DNA from: Leptobrachium leishanense
Lineage: Eukaryota; Chordata; Amphibia; Anura; Megophryidae
Assembly (NCBI GenBank): GCA_009667805.1
Contig: CM019067.1
Location: forward strand, 66,634,637-66,698,636
DNA: 64,000 bases
Reading direction: 5' to 3'
Both the position numbers and the translations under genes were made by a program. Each line of letters starts with the position of its first letter. Within the stretch, counting starts at the first letter, position 1. Below are positions 1-11,457 of the stretch, piece after piece. The notes under the pieces are model-generated. The model saw only the letters and a list, made by a program, of their open reading frames with translations. It was not told the origin of the DNA and searched no databases.

Positions 1-1139
1 TTTACCGATTTTGCTCATCATGTTTAAATGTGTTTTGAAGGCTTATTTTAGTATATGACCCAGACATATTATATATCATTCTTTTCGTCAGGCTCGGCAG
101 ATTCATAATATGTCATTATTATATGTATACGTCATGACCTGTCTGTATATTATAACAAAAAATGCAATAAAATATGAATTTTCAATAATTTACAATGTGT
201 AAAGTGTTTTTTTTTCACATTTTAACATGCAAGCAATTACGGTAAAATTTTGTATGGGGTGCGCTTGTTAAAAAAATTAGAGATGGGGTCTCGTTACATT
301 TTTTTTTTGGGAAAATTACGCGATTTTTAACAAACGCACCGCATACAAAAATCGTTAGTGCAGCATCATTGTTCACATTATAATTGAAATGGGAACAATA
401 TTGCTGCATTAACGAACAAAAATTTTTTTTTTCTTTTTCTTTTTTCTTTTTTTTAAAAACTTTTTTCATAGTCAAGTTTGGTATTGTTGGAACGGCCATG
501 CTCTGGCCGATCCAACAATACCAAACATTAACCCCTGCCACGGATCGGGAAATAGGGGGTTCATTGGAACCCCCTATGTCCACCATTGGTGGCAGTTAGG
601 GGTTAACTCCAGGACTGGCGTCATCGTGCTATGCACGATGACGCCAGTCCTCAGGGGGCATTCCCGGAAGCATGGCCGACATCCAAGATGTTGGCCAGTT
701 CCGGGAAAGGATCACGAACCGGCGCTTTTCGGCGCCGATTCGTGATCCAGCCCCCATGGGGTTAATTCCAGGTACCGTTAGGAAGGGCAGGCTGTGCCCT
801 TCCAAACGGTGCCTGGATTAACCCCCGCAACACCGGCGATCGGGAGGGAGAGAGGTCCAAAGGACCTCCCCCCTCCCTTTCAGGCGTCTCCTCCGCACAT
901 GCGGGGGGTGCCTGAATTAGGTATCATCGCGCCGCCGCAATGACACCTAATTAGACCGGCGGTGGTTCCGGGTGCTGGGCTGACATAGAGGATGTCAGCC
1001 AGCACCGGGGGGCCCAGCGATCGGCCGGAACCCGGCCGAACGCTGGCCCCAAAGGGAGGACGCGCTCAGCGCGTCCACCGCAAGGAACGTTACCTGCGGG
1101 TGGACGCACTCAGCGCGTCCATAGCAGCGAAGGGGTTAA
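1..1139 (+). mobile_element. piggyBac-like non-autonomous element, copy A (left end outside window)
   Basis: The right end is a GAAGGGG tip followed by the target tetranucleotide TTAA at 1136-1139. The body matches the complete copy at 57666-58837 almost throughout, including the tract beginning near position 1 (gctcatcatgtttaaa) and the GC-rich half with gcgctcagcgcgtcc near 1060-1125. The TTAA target and CCCTTTC-type tips are typical of piggyBac superfamily elements. I see no transposase, so it is probably non-autonomous. The two ORFs over 215-599 are low-complexity readings and are not genes. Confidence 0.7.
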
Positions 1140-1777
1140 ATAGACCTGTTTATCTTCAATAGCTCATGAAGAGACAAGAGACATAAAGTTGATATGGTCG
1201 TATTATTGAACAATGCAAAGGAATTTTCTTGACTGCAGTTGAAATTTGTTTGTGAAGGAACTCTAAACTGGGCTCCTAGTTTCAGCACCTTGGTCATGTC
1301 TGCCAAGATGCTGAAGCTGTTTGAGCAGCTGGGGCTCTGCCTGAAAAATCAGAGACCTAGGCTGCTCGTAAACAGAGCCCCTGCTGCAGTATCGCGATTA
1401 TGCTAGCAACTGGCACTGTCTGCCTTACAAACAGTGTATACAGTATTGGAATTCTACAGCAGATTCATACTGTATGCTAATGCAAAATGCCTTTCCATAA
1501 TATCCAAGCATTCATTCCTCCACCCCATGGACTGTTAAATACTATGGAAGCTAAACTACAGCTGTAAATTAAAGCTCACTATAGGATTTTGGTAAATTTG
1601 CATCATAGGAAAAATCCACAAAATGGAAACCTGAGGCAAAAACTCAACTTTAGTTTTCCTTTTTACATACAATTACTTAATACAAAGAAAACAAACAGCC
1701 GTATGTGTTTTATAAGGTGGGTTTGTTTGTAATGCACAAGTAATCTAATTCCTGTTTATATAAGTGGCAGTGTCCAT
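1140..1777. other. intergenic, no gene seen
   Basis: AT-rich sequence without a supported ORF. The stretch about 1262-1390 (cagcacc...gctgaagctgtttgagcag) resembles 37728-37795, so it is probably an old, unnamed dispersed repeat. Confidence 0.5.
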
Positions 1778-2103
1778 TTAAGCTAGGGTCAGAGTGGGGC
1801 AGTCGGAACGCGCGTGCAGGCGCACTAAATCACGGCGGCAGTAGCAGCACATAACGGCCAATGACGGCCAATATACGCAGTACGTGCGTACAAAAGTGCG
1901 CCGACACCACGCAACCGGCAAATGAACGCATTTTTATCAGAACGTGAAACCGCTGCTACTGACGTACAAAGTGCGCGGCGGCCGCATGGCAGCGTGTGTG
2001 CGTGATTAGGAGACGTCAGACGCTGCTAGTGTGCGGCCTACATAACGCTCAAACAGCCGGAATTCCCCAGAATTGCGTTGGTGAGTACCTGCGACTGTGA
2101 AGG

Positions 2104-4085
2104 ATGTCTGGACCAGAGATGGACGTCGAGAGGCTCATCAGCGCTGTGGGGGAGCATCCAGGGATCTGGGATACGGCCTGCGAGAGGTATAAGGACAAGG
2201 GGAAGAAGGCGAGCGCATGGGTCGAGGTGTCCCGTCAGGTGTACCCGGATTATGATATGTGGTCTGAGAAAGAGCAGCACATACAGAGTGAGTATAATAT
2301 TATTTTATTCATAATCCCATAAATGTAAATCACAATAATAATAATAAACAAACAAATGTAATCATTGATGTGAAACTCAAATGCTCCCCAGCTGCCAGGG
2401 CACCTCACCTGCATCACTGATGAAATAATTAGATAGAGCATCGCGATACCTGTTGCTGTATCTATTCACAGCTATGATGTCATAGTTCACATCATCCACA
2501 AGACCGACAACTGTGAGGGTATCGTCAAAATTAAAACCATCCCTGGCCCGCACATAATTATGTAGCATGCAACAGCATTTCACTATGTCCACACAGAAGT
2601 CCACATTCACATCCAGCGGTCTATGTAGAATCCTCCACTTGTTGGTCAGTATGCCAAAGGTACACTCCACATACCGTCTCGCCCGCGACAGCCTATAATT
2701 AAACACCCGCTTCTTCACAGTCAGGTGTGTCCCTGAGTAGGGCCGTAGGAGGTGTGTGGATAGGCCGAATGCTTCATCACCCACGTAGGCATAGGGGACT
2801 GCCACGTCACTGCCAGGCAATGGTGCGGGTCTGGGGATGTTCAGGGTCCCACTCTCAATTTCATTCCACAGTGTGGAGTTCCTGAACAGTGTGGAGTCAG
2901 AGTCTTTGCCGTATGAACCGACATCCACATACACAAAATTATAGTTGGCATCTGACACCGCCAGTAGGCCTATAGAAAAGTAATGTTTATAATTCTGATA
3001 CAGTGAGCCACTGTGCGGTGGCTTCACTATGCGGACATGTTTGCCATCCACGGCTCCAAGGCAGTTTGGAAAGTTGGCTCTCTCCCAGAATCCTGCTGCA
3101 ATTTCTAGACATGCCGTATGTGTCGGTCTTGGCAAACATTCGCCCTTCATGGTCTCCCATATGGTTTGGCACACCTTGCGGACGATCTCACCAGCTGTTG
3201 ATCTGCCAACGCGGAAGCTATAATGCAGATCCTTCAAACTGCACCCACTAGCGAGATACCTAGAAGACAAAACAAAAATGTTTGAATATGATCACATACC
3301 ATGAACACAAGCTAATGTCACTCTCATCATGTTTTTCAGCACAAGAGGCGATGAACAAATGGCGCACAGTACGCGACAACTACATGCGCGTCCAGAAGAA
3401 GCAGGCCATGGCTGCGCGCTCTGGAGCTGGTGCGAAAAAGGTCCGGGGGTACATATATGCCGACCAACTATCGTTCCTCCGCAGGACCCAGGAGCCGCGC
3501 AGGAGTGTCAGCAGCATGGACCAGCCATCGACCTCTGGCACACAGGTACAACAAATGGTGCCAGGAGGTTCTGCCAGCTGCCAGGAGGAGGAGAACCGGG
3601 GTGGTGCTGAGTCGCAAATGGAGGAGGATTCGGAGACACCACAGGTGGCAGGTACCGCAACCACGGTCAGCACCAGACCTGGCCAGAAGAGGAGGGCACA
3701 AGCTGCAGACCTGGAGCAGGCCATGGTCACGTTCATGGAGGCTCAGACCACCCATGCACACCAACGCTGCATGCTTGCGGACTCTGTGGACATGTCCTTC
3801 TTCAATGCATGTATGCTCCTCCTCAACAGGATGAGCGAGGCAGAGAAGATGGAGTACCGGCACAGATCCCTGGAAATATTGGAGGACATCCTTTCCCGTC
3901 CCCATCACGCAGCCGCCTACCATGCTGTGCCACAATCCGCCAGTGGATCTTCCGTCTCCAGTGAGGTGCTGTCCACCCGCCCAGCCATGCCCCCTGGAGC
4001 CAGGCCACACACGGAGTCGGGGTCCAGCTGTAGCCACACCACCGGCCCTCATGACCCAGATGCTCCGCGGTATCAGCAACTGTGA
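2104..4085 (+). CDS. Harbinger MADF/Myb-like DNA-binding protein (2 exons: 2104-2287, 3340-4085)
   Basis: Exon 1 begins with ATG at 2104 and runs to 2287, followed by a GTGAGT donor. Exon 2 starts at 3340 after a TTTTTCAG acceptor. The phases agree and the joined frame is 309 codons plus stop. The MADF domain is split by the intron. Exon 1 gives LISAVGEHPGIWD and the KDKGKKASAWVEVSRQ helix; exon 2 gives NKWRTVRDNYMRVQKKQ and YADQLSFLRRT, matching the conserved W residues and the terminal L-x-FL motif of MADF. The rest is a Ser/Gln/Pro-rich linker and a helical tail with EAEKMEYRHRSLEILEDIL. In Harbinger elements the second protein binds the element ends and recruits or imports the transposase; that role is inferred here from family knowledge. 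The intron (2288-3339) contains the antisense transposase exon 2. Confidence 0.82.
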
Positions 4086-4679
4086 TGCATGTCATAAATA
4101 TTATTTAGTTTTGTTTTTGTTATGTGTTATTTGTTTTGATGTTTTATATATCCTGACCTTCTTAACGAGTTGTAATATATGTCCAGAATATATTACTGTT
4201 TTATTTCATATTATATTATTATTTTTCTACATTGTTGTCGGAGTCATTTATGATTATGTACGTGTGATGTGATGCCCGTGTGTGTGTGTGCATGTAACAG
4301 TGGGCATGTGACTACAGACATGATGCACTCATGTCAGGTGACTGGCAGCGATGTCATGTATGCAGGTGTGTGACAGTACGTACCTCAAAGTGATGACTAT
4401 CATCTCCTCCGGTGGTATGGCGGGCCGCATGTTGGTGTCCCTCTTGGTCAGCGGCTCCCGTACCCGCGACAACAGTTCATCAAAGGAGGCGATGGACATC
4501 CGCATGTAGTTGAAGAACTTCACGGGGTCCCTCTCTCGCAGTGGCCTGTACAGCGTCACGAAGTGTCCATGCGTGGGTCTGGCAGCGTTGATTTCATGAA
4601 CCCAGGTTCGCCGCTTTCTCTTCCTCTTAAGGTACAGGTACCCCATCGCACCAAACACAAAGACATGTGCAGGATCCAT
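2377..4679 (-). CDS. PIF/Harbinger transposase (DDE_4 nuclease; exons 4384-4679 and 2377-3259)
   Basis: Exon 1 runs from ATG at 4679 to 4384 and ends in a GTACGT donor. The acceptor TTCTAG precedes exon 2 at 3259. The join restores LRYLASG, giving 392 codons plus stop at 2377. Exon 1 carries the N-terminal region (basic KRKRKRRTW, then FFNYMRMSIASFDELLSRV). Exon 2 carries the DDE core: GAVDGKHVRI (first Asp), VGDEAFGL (second Asp) and RYVECTFGILTNKW (Glu), with the family motif HNYVRARDG near the end. Length and motifs match Harbinger transposases, which cut and paste with 3-bp TSDs. An AATAAA lies on the minus strand at 2304-2309, inside the intron of the opposite gene. Its intron (3260-4383) contains exon 2 of the MADF gene. 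No stop or frameshift was seen. Confidence 0.88.
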
Positions 4680-5129
4680 CTTTGAAAAACGCCACCATCC
4701 CCAAAACGGCTTTTTATAACCCTTGCCCTTATTTTTTCATTTCTCAATTGATTAGATTCATCTGATTTTTCTCTTTTTTTTACCCCACCGTCATGAAATA
4801 CGTCCAGAATTGCGCATCGTCTGACCACTTAAGCGTATTCCGTGAAAAAATGCGTGCGCACGCATCGACGTACATTTGTACGGTGGCCGCAGAAAATGCG
4901 CTCATCTGTCCCTAGCCTTAAATAATAGCTCTGCTCATACCCCTTAACTGAACTATAATACCCACCCCTGAATATCCCCATCTTTAACTTCAACCATATC
5001 TATCACTAACCCATAAACCTGCTCTAAGACTAGTCCTACAAAAATCTGTCTCTTTAACCATTTCAGCCCTGCAACTGTTTTACTTGACCAAATGAACGAT
5101 GGCAAACTATGCCTCTATTTAACCTCTAA

Positions 5130-5571
5130 GGCTAGGGTCAGACTGAGGCAGTGCGAACGCGCGTGCAGGCGCACTTAATCACGGCCGCACTTAATCACGG
5201 CCGCACTAGCAGCAAATGCCAGGCAATGACAGCCAATATACGAAGTACGGTCGCACGAAAGTCCGGCTGCGCAACGCAAGTGGAAAATGAACGCATTTTT
5301 TCGAGAACGTAAAACCGCTAGTACGGTTGTACAGAGTGCGCTGCGTCCGCTAGCGGTGTGTGTGTGTGATTAGGAGACGTCAGACACTGCTAATGTCCGG
5401 CCAACATAACGTCCAGATGCACAAAGTGTTTTATTGATGATCCATACAAACTCACGGACGAAAAATGCGCATAGTATGACCGCTATCGCGTACTCCGTGA
5501 AAAAATGCGTCCACTCGTTCGAACGTACTTTTTCACAGACAACGTGAAAATGCATTCTTCTGACCCTAGCC
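5130..5571 (+). mobile_element. Harbinger-derived MITE, copy 1
   Basis: 442 bp flanked by TAA (5127-5129 and 5572-5574), with GGCTAGGGTCAGA tips. The left part shares the gcgtgcaggcgcac and ttaggagacgtcaga blocks with the full element at 1781-4917; the right part shares the ccgtgaaaaaatgcg block. A duplicated ttaatcacggccgcac segment near 5175-5205 makes it slightly longer than the other copies. No coding capacity. Confidence 0.85.
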
Positions 5572-5574
5572 TAA

Positions 5575-6084
5575 GTCTTTTGACTTGTGTCAGGGTTGTC
5601 AGATCGGCCATGAACACACATGGACACATAAATTATTCATGCTGATGGGCAGTGCATGAAATATATAACCCTGTCGCATGTAGAATGCATATGCAGCAGC
5701 TGAGAAATTAAAATGGAATCCCAAGTGATCTGCCTTGATTTCTTGCTGCAGCATATGAATTATACATGTTGCAGGGCAGCATTTTTCCCTCTGCTCCCTT
5801 CTGCATGAAATCGTAATCTGTGTCCAGGAAGACAAGACTGATCTGGCAACGCTACTTTTCTTTGTCCTACATCTTTCCTACCGTAAAGTTTCTGAATCTC
5901 TTTTAAACATGTTTTTCTTCTTCTAAAACAGATTACATTGTGCTTTGAAGCATCAAAACATCAATGCGTTCAATGTGTGTGAGGAGAAAACAAAACAAAT
6001 AACACAAATGTTGAAATAGACTGGTAAAACTGTGACAGAGAAAATTATATACTGAAAGTTGCCATCTAAAATCATTATGTTTGT
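5575..6084. other. intergenic, no gene seen
   Basis: AT-rich DNA. Short ORFs here show no motif, compositional signal or repeat identity that would support a gene. Confidence 0.5.
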
Positions 6085-6088
6085 TTAA

Positions 6089-6973
6089 CCCCTTCGCCAC
6101 CATGTAATTTTCCAAAAAATCATTTTCAGGAAAAAGTTGTTTTTAAAAAATATTTTTAAATAAATTTATATTTAAAAATACTCCCAATGGTTTTTTTTTT
6201 TTACTGTACTAACATATTTGGCCAGTAGATGGTGCCATCTACTGGCCAAGTTGAGTTACAGTTGCAGTCCGTTTTTCACTGCAACACTGTATCAGCTTGC
6301 TGAATGTCCCGAAGTCCAATATTCAGTTTGCAGATTTCACACAGTTTTGGCTAGGGTCAGACGAACGCAGTGCAAACGCGCGTGCAGCCGCACTTTATTA
6401 CGGCGTAGTAGCAGCAAATGCCGGGCAATGACAGGCAATATACGAAGTACGGCCGCACGAAAGTGCGGCCACGCAACGCAAGTGGCAAACGAACGCATTT
6501 TTTTGAGAACGTCATGCCGCTAGTACGGACGTTTAGAGTGCGCTGCGTTCGCTAGCGGCGTGTGTGCGTGATTAGGAGACGTCAGACGCTGCTAATGTCC
6601 AACCAACATAACGTCCAGACGCAAAAAGGGTTTTATTGATAATCCGTACAAAATCACGGACAAAAATGCGCATCGTATGACCGCTATCGCGTATTCCGTG
6701 AAAAAATACGTCCATTCGTTCGAACGCACTTTTTCACGGACGACGCAAAAAATGCATTAGTTTGACCCTAGCCTTTAACTCTTTGTGCATTATGCCCACA
6801 GGGCTAAAACTTTGGGGGCGCCTTCTGCAGCCCAAAAGCAAACAAAATTAGTTTGCAGCAGATGAATTTAATTTGCTTTTGGACTGCAGAACAGCACATT
6901 GGGATATCTTGATATCGGGGTACAAGATGGTGCCTTTGATACATGAGATATCTCGATATTGGTAGTGAAAGGG
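6089..6973 (-). mobile_element. TTAA-type MITE (about 460 bp) interrupted by a Harbinger MITE
   Basis: The left tip CCCCTTCGCCACCATG follows TTAA at 6085-6088. The right end, GGTAGTGAAAGGG, is followed by a decayed target. The sequence matches the reverse of the intact copy at 57073-57515, including the gtagatggtgccatctac block and the gggcattatgcc / gatatctcgatat blocks. The match is interrupted exactly at 6349-6773 by a Harbinger MITE. Confidence 0.75.
6349..6773 (+). mobile_element. Harbinger-derived MITE, copy 2 (nested)
   Basis: 425 bp with GGCTAGGGTCAG and CTGACCCTAGCC-like tips, inserted in the TTAA-type MITE. The flanks are TTT (6346-6348 and 6774-6776), a slightly non-canonical version of the TWA target. 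Removing the insert and one TTT restores the host MITE sequence seen at 57250-57280. Confidence 0.82.
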
Positions 6974-7031
6974 TTTATTATGTATATAATTTATGTGACC
7001 ATTTTGACATCCTTGAATGTTAATCTTTTAA

Positions 7032-7420
7032 CCTCTTCACTACCGTGATTGAGTATACTCAATCTTCAAAGCACCTTTTGGTGCCCCAATATTGAGTATA
7101 CCAATATGGAGCAATGCAAAGGAATTCAGTTTATTGAAAAAAAAGTCCAAATGGACTTCAAAATATGCCCACTAAGTTTTAGCACCTCAGGTATTACAGC
7201 TCAGGTGCTACGAGAGTTTGATCAGCTTGGAGTTCCATTTTTTTTCCGTCAAGGAATAGCCCAAGCTGTGTTATAGAGATGTAGAAGCACTTTTGGCCAG
7301 CTGGTGGTGCCATCTGCTTTTCATACAATGAATACAATAGGAAAATTTGCTTTTGAGATCTCAAAGCACATTTTAATGGTATGGTTACAGCAAAGTAATT
7401 ATCAATAAGTAGTGAAGGGG
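7032..7420 (+). mobile_element. TTAA-type MITE, divergent short copy
   Basis: Bounded by TTAA at 7028-7031 and 7421-7424, with inverted tips (cctcttcactacc and agtagtgaagggg). Related to the 57073-57515 family but with a diverged interior (attgagtatactcaat in place of the gagatatctcga block). Short ORFs inside are not genes. Confidence 0.7.
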
Positions 7421-7424
7421 TTAA

Positions 7425-8811
7425 GGAAATTGCTTCGATAACAACAAGATACTCCATTGTTTATGTGACCCATATCCGGAAAAGTGTGAGGATTTGTTTT
7501 AGTTCTACCAGTTACTTTACAAAAATTAAATGCATAACCGTGAAAAACACGTTTCATTTTGATTTTCCCCACTCTTTATCTTTTTCTTAAATATATTAAC
7601 AAATTTATTATATGGAAAGAGAGCATGATCGGCTTCCTAAATAACTATATTTAGATTTCTTATTGAGAAAAATTATAGAACGGATTCTACAAAAACGAGT
7701 TTGGCTAAACAACCAAAATATTGTCTTGGATGACATTCAGCACACACAAAAACTGAAAGTGTCAACAGTGGAACAGCTACAAGAACAGTCCTCACCACAT
7801 TCAATCTGTGATGCAATGTAATAAAATTAAAAAAATAAGATACATTTTTAAGAAATGGTTAAATAAAATCCTATCATCAGACCTCATTGGTGTTAAATTA
7901 AATTTTCATCCCTAAATTACAATCAGGACAATGATAAAACATTTATATTGTGTAAATGCTCTGCAATATTCTGTAAACCCCAACATTTAATAAATATTAG
8001 TGCACGACTTGAATTATTTATCCACTTTTCTTGGATCACCGCATGGGTCATTTAATCTTCTGATAAATCCTACCTATGGTTCGCCTTTCAGAAAAACGTT
8101 TGACTCTGGACTTAGTTGTCATTGGTTTTAGGTGAACCATAAAAATTATCAGGAAGCACTAGCAGTGTGATTTCTGACAAGTCAATAAAACGAAGCTCCA
8201 TAATCGTACAGAAACGTATGAGTGATATTTCAGCCATATTGTTCTCTGTAACAGAGACCTGATCCCTGAAAAAGAATGAAGGATGAAGACCTTTAAGAAC
8301 TGTCTCTTTTAAGAGAATTTGAAAATTGCAACAATTAATACAAAAGTGAAATTTTAATAAAAGGTTTGTTCCTTGATTATAATTTTACTAGCATTGCATT
8401 AAAGAAACTATACAAGATAAATTACTGCGTATAATGGAAGGCTGTGTTCTTCTGGCTTGTGAAGGGGCTTGGAGGCCAGCCTCCTCTCTACAGAAAAGGA
8501 CCACTGTCATTGGGGGCCCCTAACATTTCCTTGTCTCGACAATCTCCATTTGCAGACCCCATCCCTTTTTCATGCCGCCCTAACGTTTCTAATCACTGCC
8601 ACTCAGTTATCCATGTGGGTAAGCTGTGGCTGAGAGCTACAAGGAGAACCTATGGAATTTCACGCCGTTTCGGAAATCAGCCGTGAACCAGTCAAATATT
8701 TTACTGCATGGCCATCGAACTGTATACCACCGATCAGGGCACTTTCTGCAGGGTGGTAAAGGAAGGGGGTGAGCACTCTGGGGATCCCCTGGGTTGGGGA
8801 GGTTCTCAATA
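7425..8811. other. intergenic, no gene seen
   Basis: AT-rich up to about 8430, then mixed composition. I could not identify a gene or a repeat family. The ORFs of 80 and 65 codons near 8444-8834 have no recognisable domain. Confidence 0.5.
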
Positions 8812-9637
8812 CCAAGGTTCCTTAACCCAGCCACTTTATTAGCTACACCTGTTCAATTGCTTGTTAACACAAATTGCTAATCAGCCAATCACATGGCAGC
8901 AACTCAATGCATTTAGGCATATAGACGTGGTGGAGATGACTTGAAGTTCAAACAGAGCCTCAGAATTAGGGATGAGCCGAACACTCCCCGAGTTCGGTTC
9001 GAGCCCGAACCAGAAATTCCCATTTGTTCGGGACCGAACCCGAACCCCCATGCAAGTCAATGGGGCTGAAAATTCGGTTTTTTAGAGTGCCCTCCAAGAG
9101 GGCATATATGCTACATATTTTCCATAAAAGGTGTATGGGGGTCCGGGTAGTGCCCTGGGGGACAGGAAACAAGGAAAAAAAGTTTTAAAACAAACGTTTT
9201 TAAAGGGACAGTGAGTTTTCCATGAAATAAGGGTTAAAAATAAAAACGAAAAAATCCTTCAAATATTGTGCCTAGGAGGTCCCCATAACCTGCCCGTGAA
9301 GTGGTGGATTTCTAGGATGTATAGAAACACTTAAAAACAAATAAATGACGTTTCATATGACGGTAAATGCTTTTCCTTTAATCTATCCATAAACAACTGC
9401 TTGGGGCGGCAGCCTGTATGAAAAGACATTTTAGGATGCGCAGAAAAAGTTTAGTGTTTTTTTGGGCTAAACTATTGTGAAACTTATGCAGGCTTTAGAT
9501 GAAAGTAACAATAGGTGCTTTAAAATTGGGCTTTTAGCATCGGCAACAGTGCCGTCACACGTAACCCCTCTGAGGATATGAATCTGATACAGGCGTCAAT
9601 GGCAGTGCACCCAGATATTGTGCCTTTAGTGCCAGGC

Positions 9638-11252
9638 AAAAAACACAAAAAAAGAGAGAAAACTCTCAAAGGAGATAGGAGTACTAATAAGACATAACTT
9701 TTAATAATTATGATAATAGATAGCCCGACATTAATTAAAAAACATATACACAGACGTGATAGAGAGCTGAGAGAATGACAAAATGTTATTGTATAGCCAA
9801 TTGGCAGCCCAGGGATTAGGATTGGTGCGGCAGAGCGATGGCAGAAAAATGATTTCAAAAATGTGAAGCCAAAAAATTGGCATATATCAAGACCAAACTT
9901 TGGTAAACACTGCCACAAGGATAGAGATCTGTATAAAGTGGTTCCGCCACAGCCGACTACATTATTGTGCATAGACTGAAGAAGGCATCAAAATTGTGAA
10001 GTACGCAAGGTGAAAATCGCCAAATATATATTGGAGCATTGAGGACTGCAATTAAGATGAACAGGGAATGAAAAATGCCAAAAATTAGGAACTGTAATAA
10101 ACAACGTTCATTTAGCTTGGCTACCCTGTGTTGCAACGGACAAGCAGATATATAATAATACCACAATGCCAATGGATGGCAGACACCAAAAAATGCTTTA
10201 GAAAAATGCTGATCATCAACAGACATGAAAATGCACAAGCGTCGGGTACACTACATAGCCCAAAGGGAATAAATCATCAAATCAAATGATTCATCAATAA
10301 ATCACCTCTCAGAAAAATAAATAATCACATGACAATTTAAAAGAAGAGAGACTCGACACGTGTTTCGCCGGTACTCAGACCGGCTTCATCGGGAGTCAGA
10401 TGAATTGTGATATCGGTGCTCAGTGTGCTGCAGCTGGTTATATACACAATAAGAGAGAAGGTCACATGAACGAACCAGCCAATCAGGGACTGATTGGGGA
10501 ATAGGAAACCGGGTAGTGGGAAAGACGCTGTGCCGATGTTACATTGAATCGTAAATAGATCCGTTTATTGGTCAGAGGAGAAAACACATGATGGAGGTGG
10601 GACCAATGGATACACGAGACAACAAAGAATCAAAGGGATGCCTATTAAATTCGCAACCCTTTTTGATTACCTAAACGAAGGATAAACAGGTTTAATAAGT
10701 ATAAGCCCAAAAAATATGCGACCCCAGGTACTAATGCTCGTATTACATACATATCAAGATTGTCATCGAATATGATTAAATGAATGAGAAAAAAGCCTTC
10801 ATTAAGACCAAGTGAAGCCACAACATGCGCATCTGGTGTATATAACAGACATTCACAGCGGCGTAATTGTAAATCGAAATCACAGGTAGTAGCAAATGTT
10901 TACTCCACAAAACCTTAGAACATTTTAGGCATTACCAGCATAGTGTTGGATGTATTGAGTTAGATGTATAGCCCCAAATACTAACCTCAGATAATGCTCA
11001 TAACAGATAGTCATATAAATGGGCAACTGGTATAACCAGCGACATTCACATTGGCATAATTTTGGATCGAAATCGTATTACCTAGGTGATAGAAGCTTAA
11101 CAGATATACGCCCACAAATACGTGACCCCAGATAGTGGCCTAAGATGATGCTCATATTGAATAGACATCAAGATTAATATCAAATATGATTAAATGGATA
11201 CGAGGACGGGAGGAGAACTCTCATTCAGACCAAGTGAAACCAACATATGTAT
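9638..11252 (-). repeat. Penelope-like pseudo-LTR, downstream copy
   Basis: About 1.6 kb, nearly identical to 15009-16592. Small differences include an extra block at about 10267-10282 and single-base indels near 9718 and 10922. It holds the hammerhead-like motif at 10350-10397 and, at 10785-11252, degenerate repeats of the 3' end of the element's own ORF. Confidence 0.85.
10350..10397 (-). ncRNA. hammerhead-ribozyme-like motif in Penelope pseudo-LTR (downstream copy)
   Basis: Read on the minus strand the 48 nt fold as: helix I GACTC with GAGTC; core CCGATGAA; helix II GCCGGT / ACCGGC closing the loop CTGAGT; then GAAA; then CACGTGTC with a 2-bp helix III, ending at the expected cleavage C. 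Small-helix-III hammerheads are documented in Penelope-like elements. Against the consensus CUGAUGA the core has C for U at position 4 and one extra A before helix II, so activity of this copy is uncertain. Confidence 0.68.
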
Positions 11253-11457
11253 CTGGTGTCTCCAGCGGACATTCACACCGGAAAAATTGTAGATCGAGAT
11301 CACCTTACCTAAGTGATAACAGATGCTGATTCCAAAACACAAAAGGCTTAGGAGTTTTTAGGCATTGCCAGCATAATATTAGGTTAGATGTATAGTCCCA
11401 AGTAGTGACCCCAAATGATACTCATAATGAATAAACATAAAGATTATCGAGTATGAT

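Larger units (their letters stand above)
1781..4917. mobile_element. PIF/Harbinger DNA transposon, apparently complete
   Basis: A 3137-bp element bounded by a 3-bp TSD TTA (1778-1780 and 4918-4920), the TWA-type target expected for PIF/Harbinger. The tips are related inverted repeats: AGCTAGGGTCAGA on the left, GGCTAGGGACAGA on the right when reversed. It carries the two genes of the superfamily, a DDE transposase on the minus strand and a MADF-type DNA-binding protein on the plus strand. Each has one intron, and both spliced reading frames stay open. Subterminal DNA is shared with the 425-442 bp MITEs at 5130, 6349 and 62218, which look like internal-deletion derivatives of this family. Confidence 0.88.

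Noticed and set aside
215..599. ORFs over the left piggyBac-like copy
   Set aside because: They cover a T/A homopolymer stretch and the inverted tips. The same stretch in copy B is not open in a conserved way.
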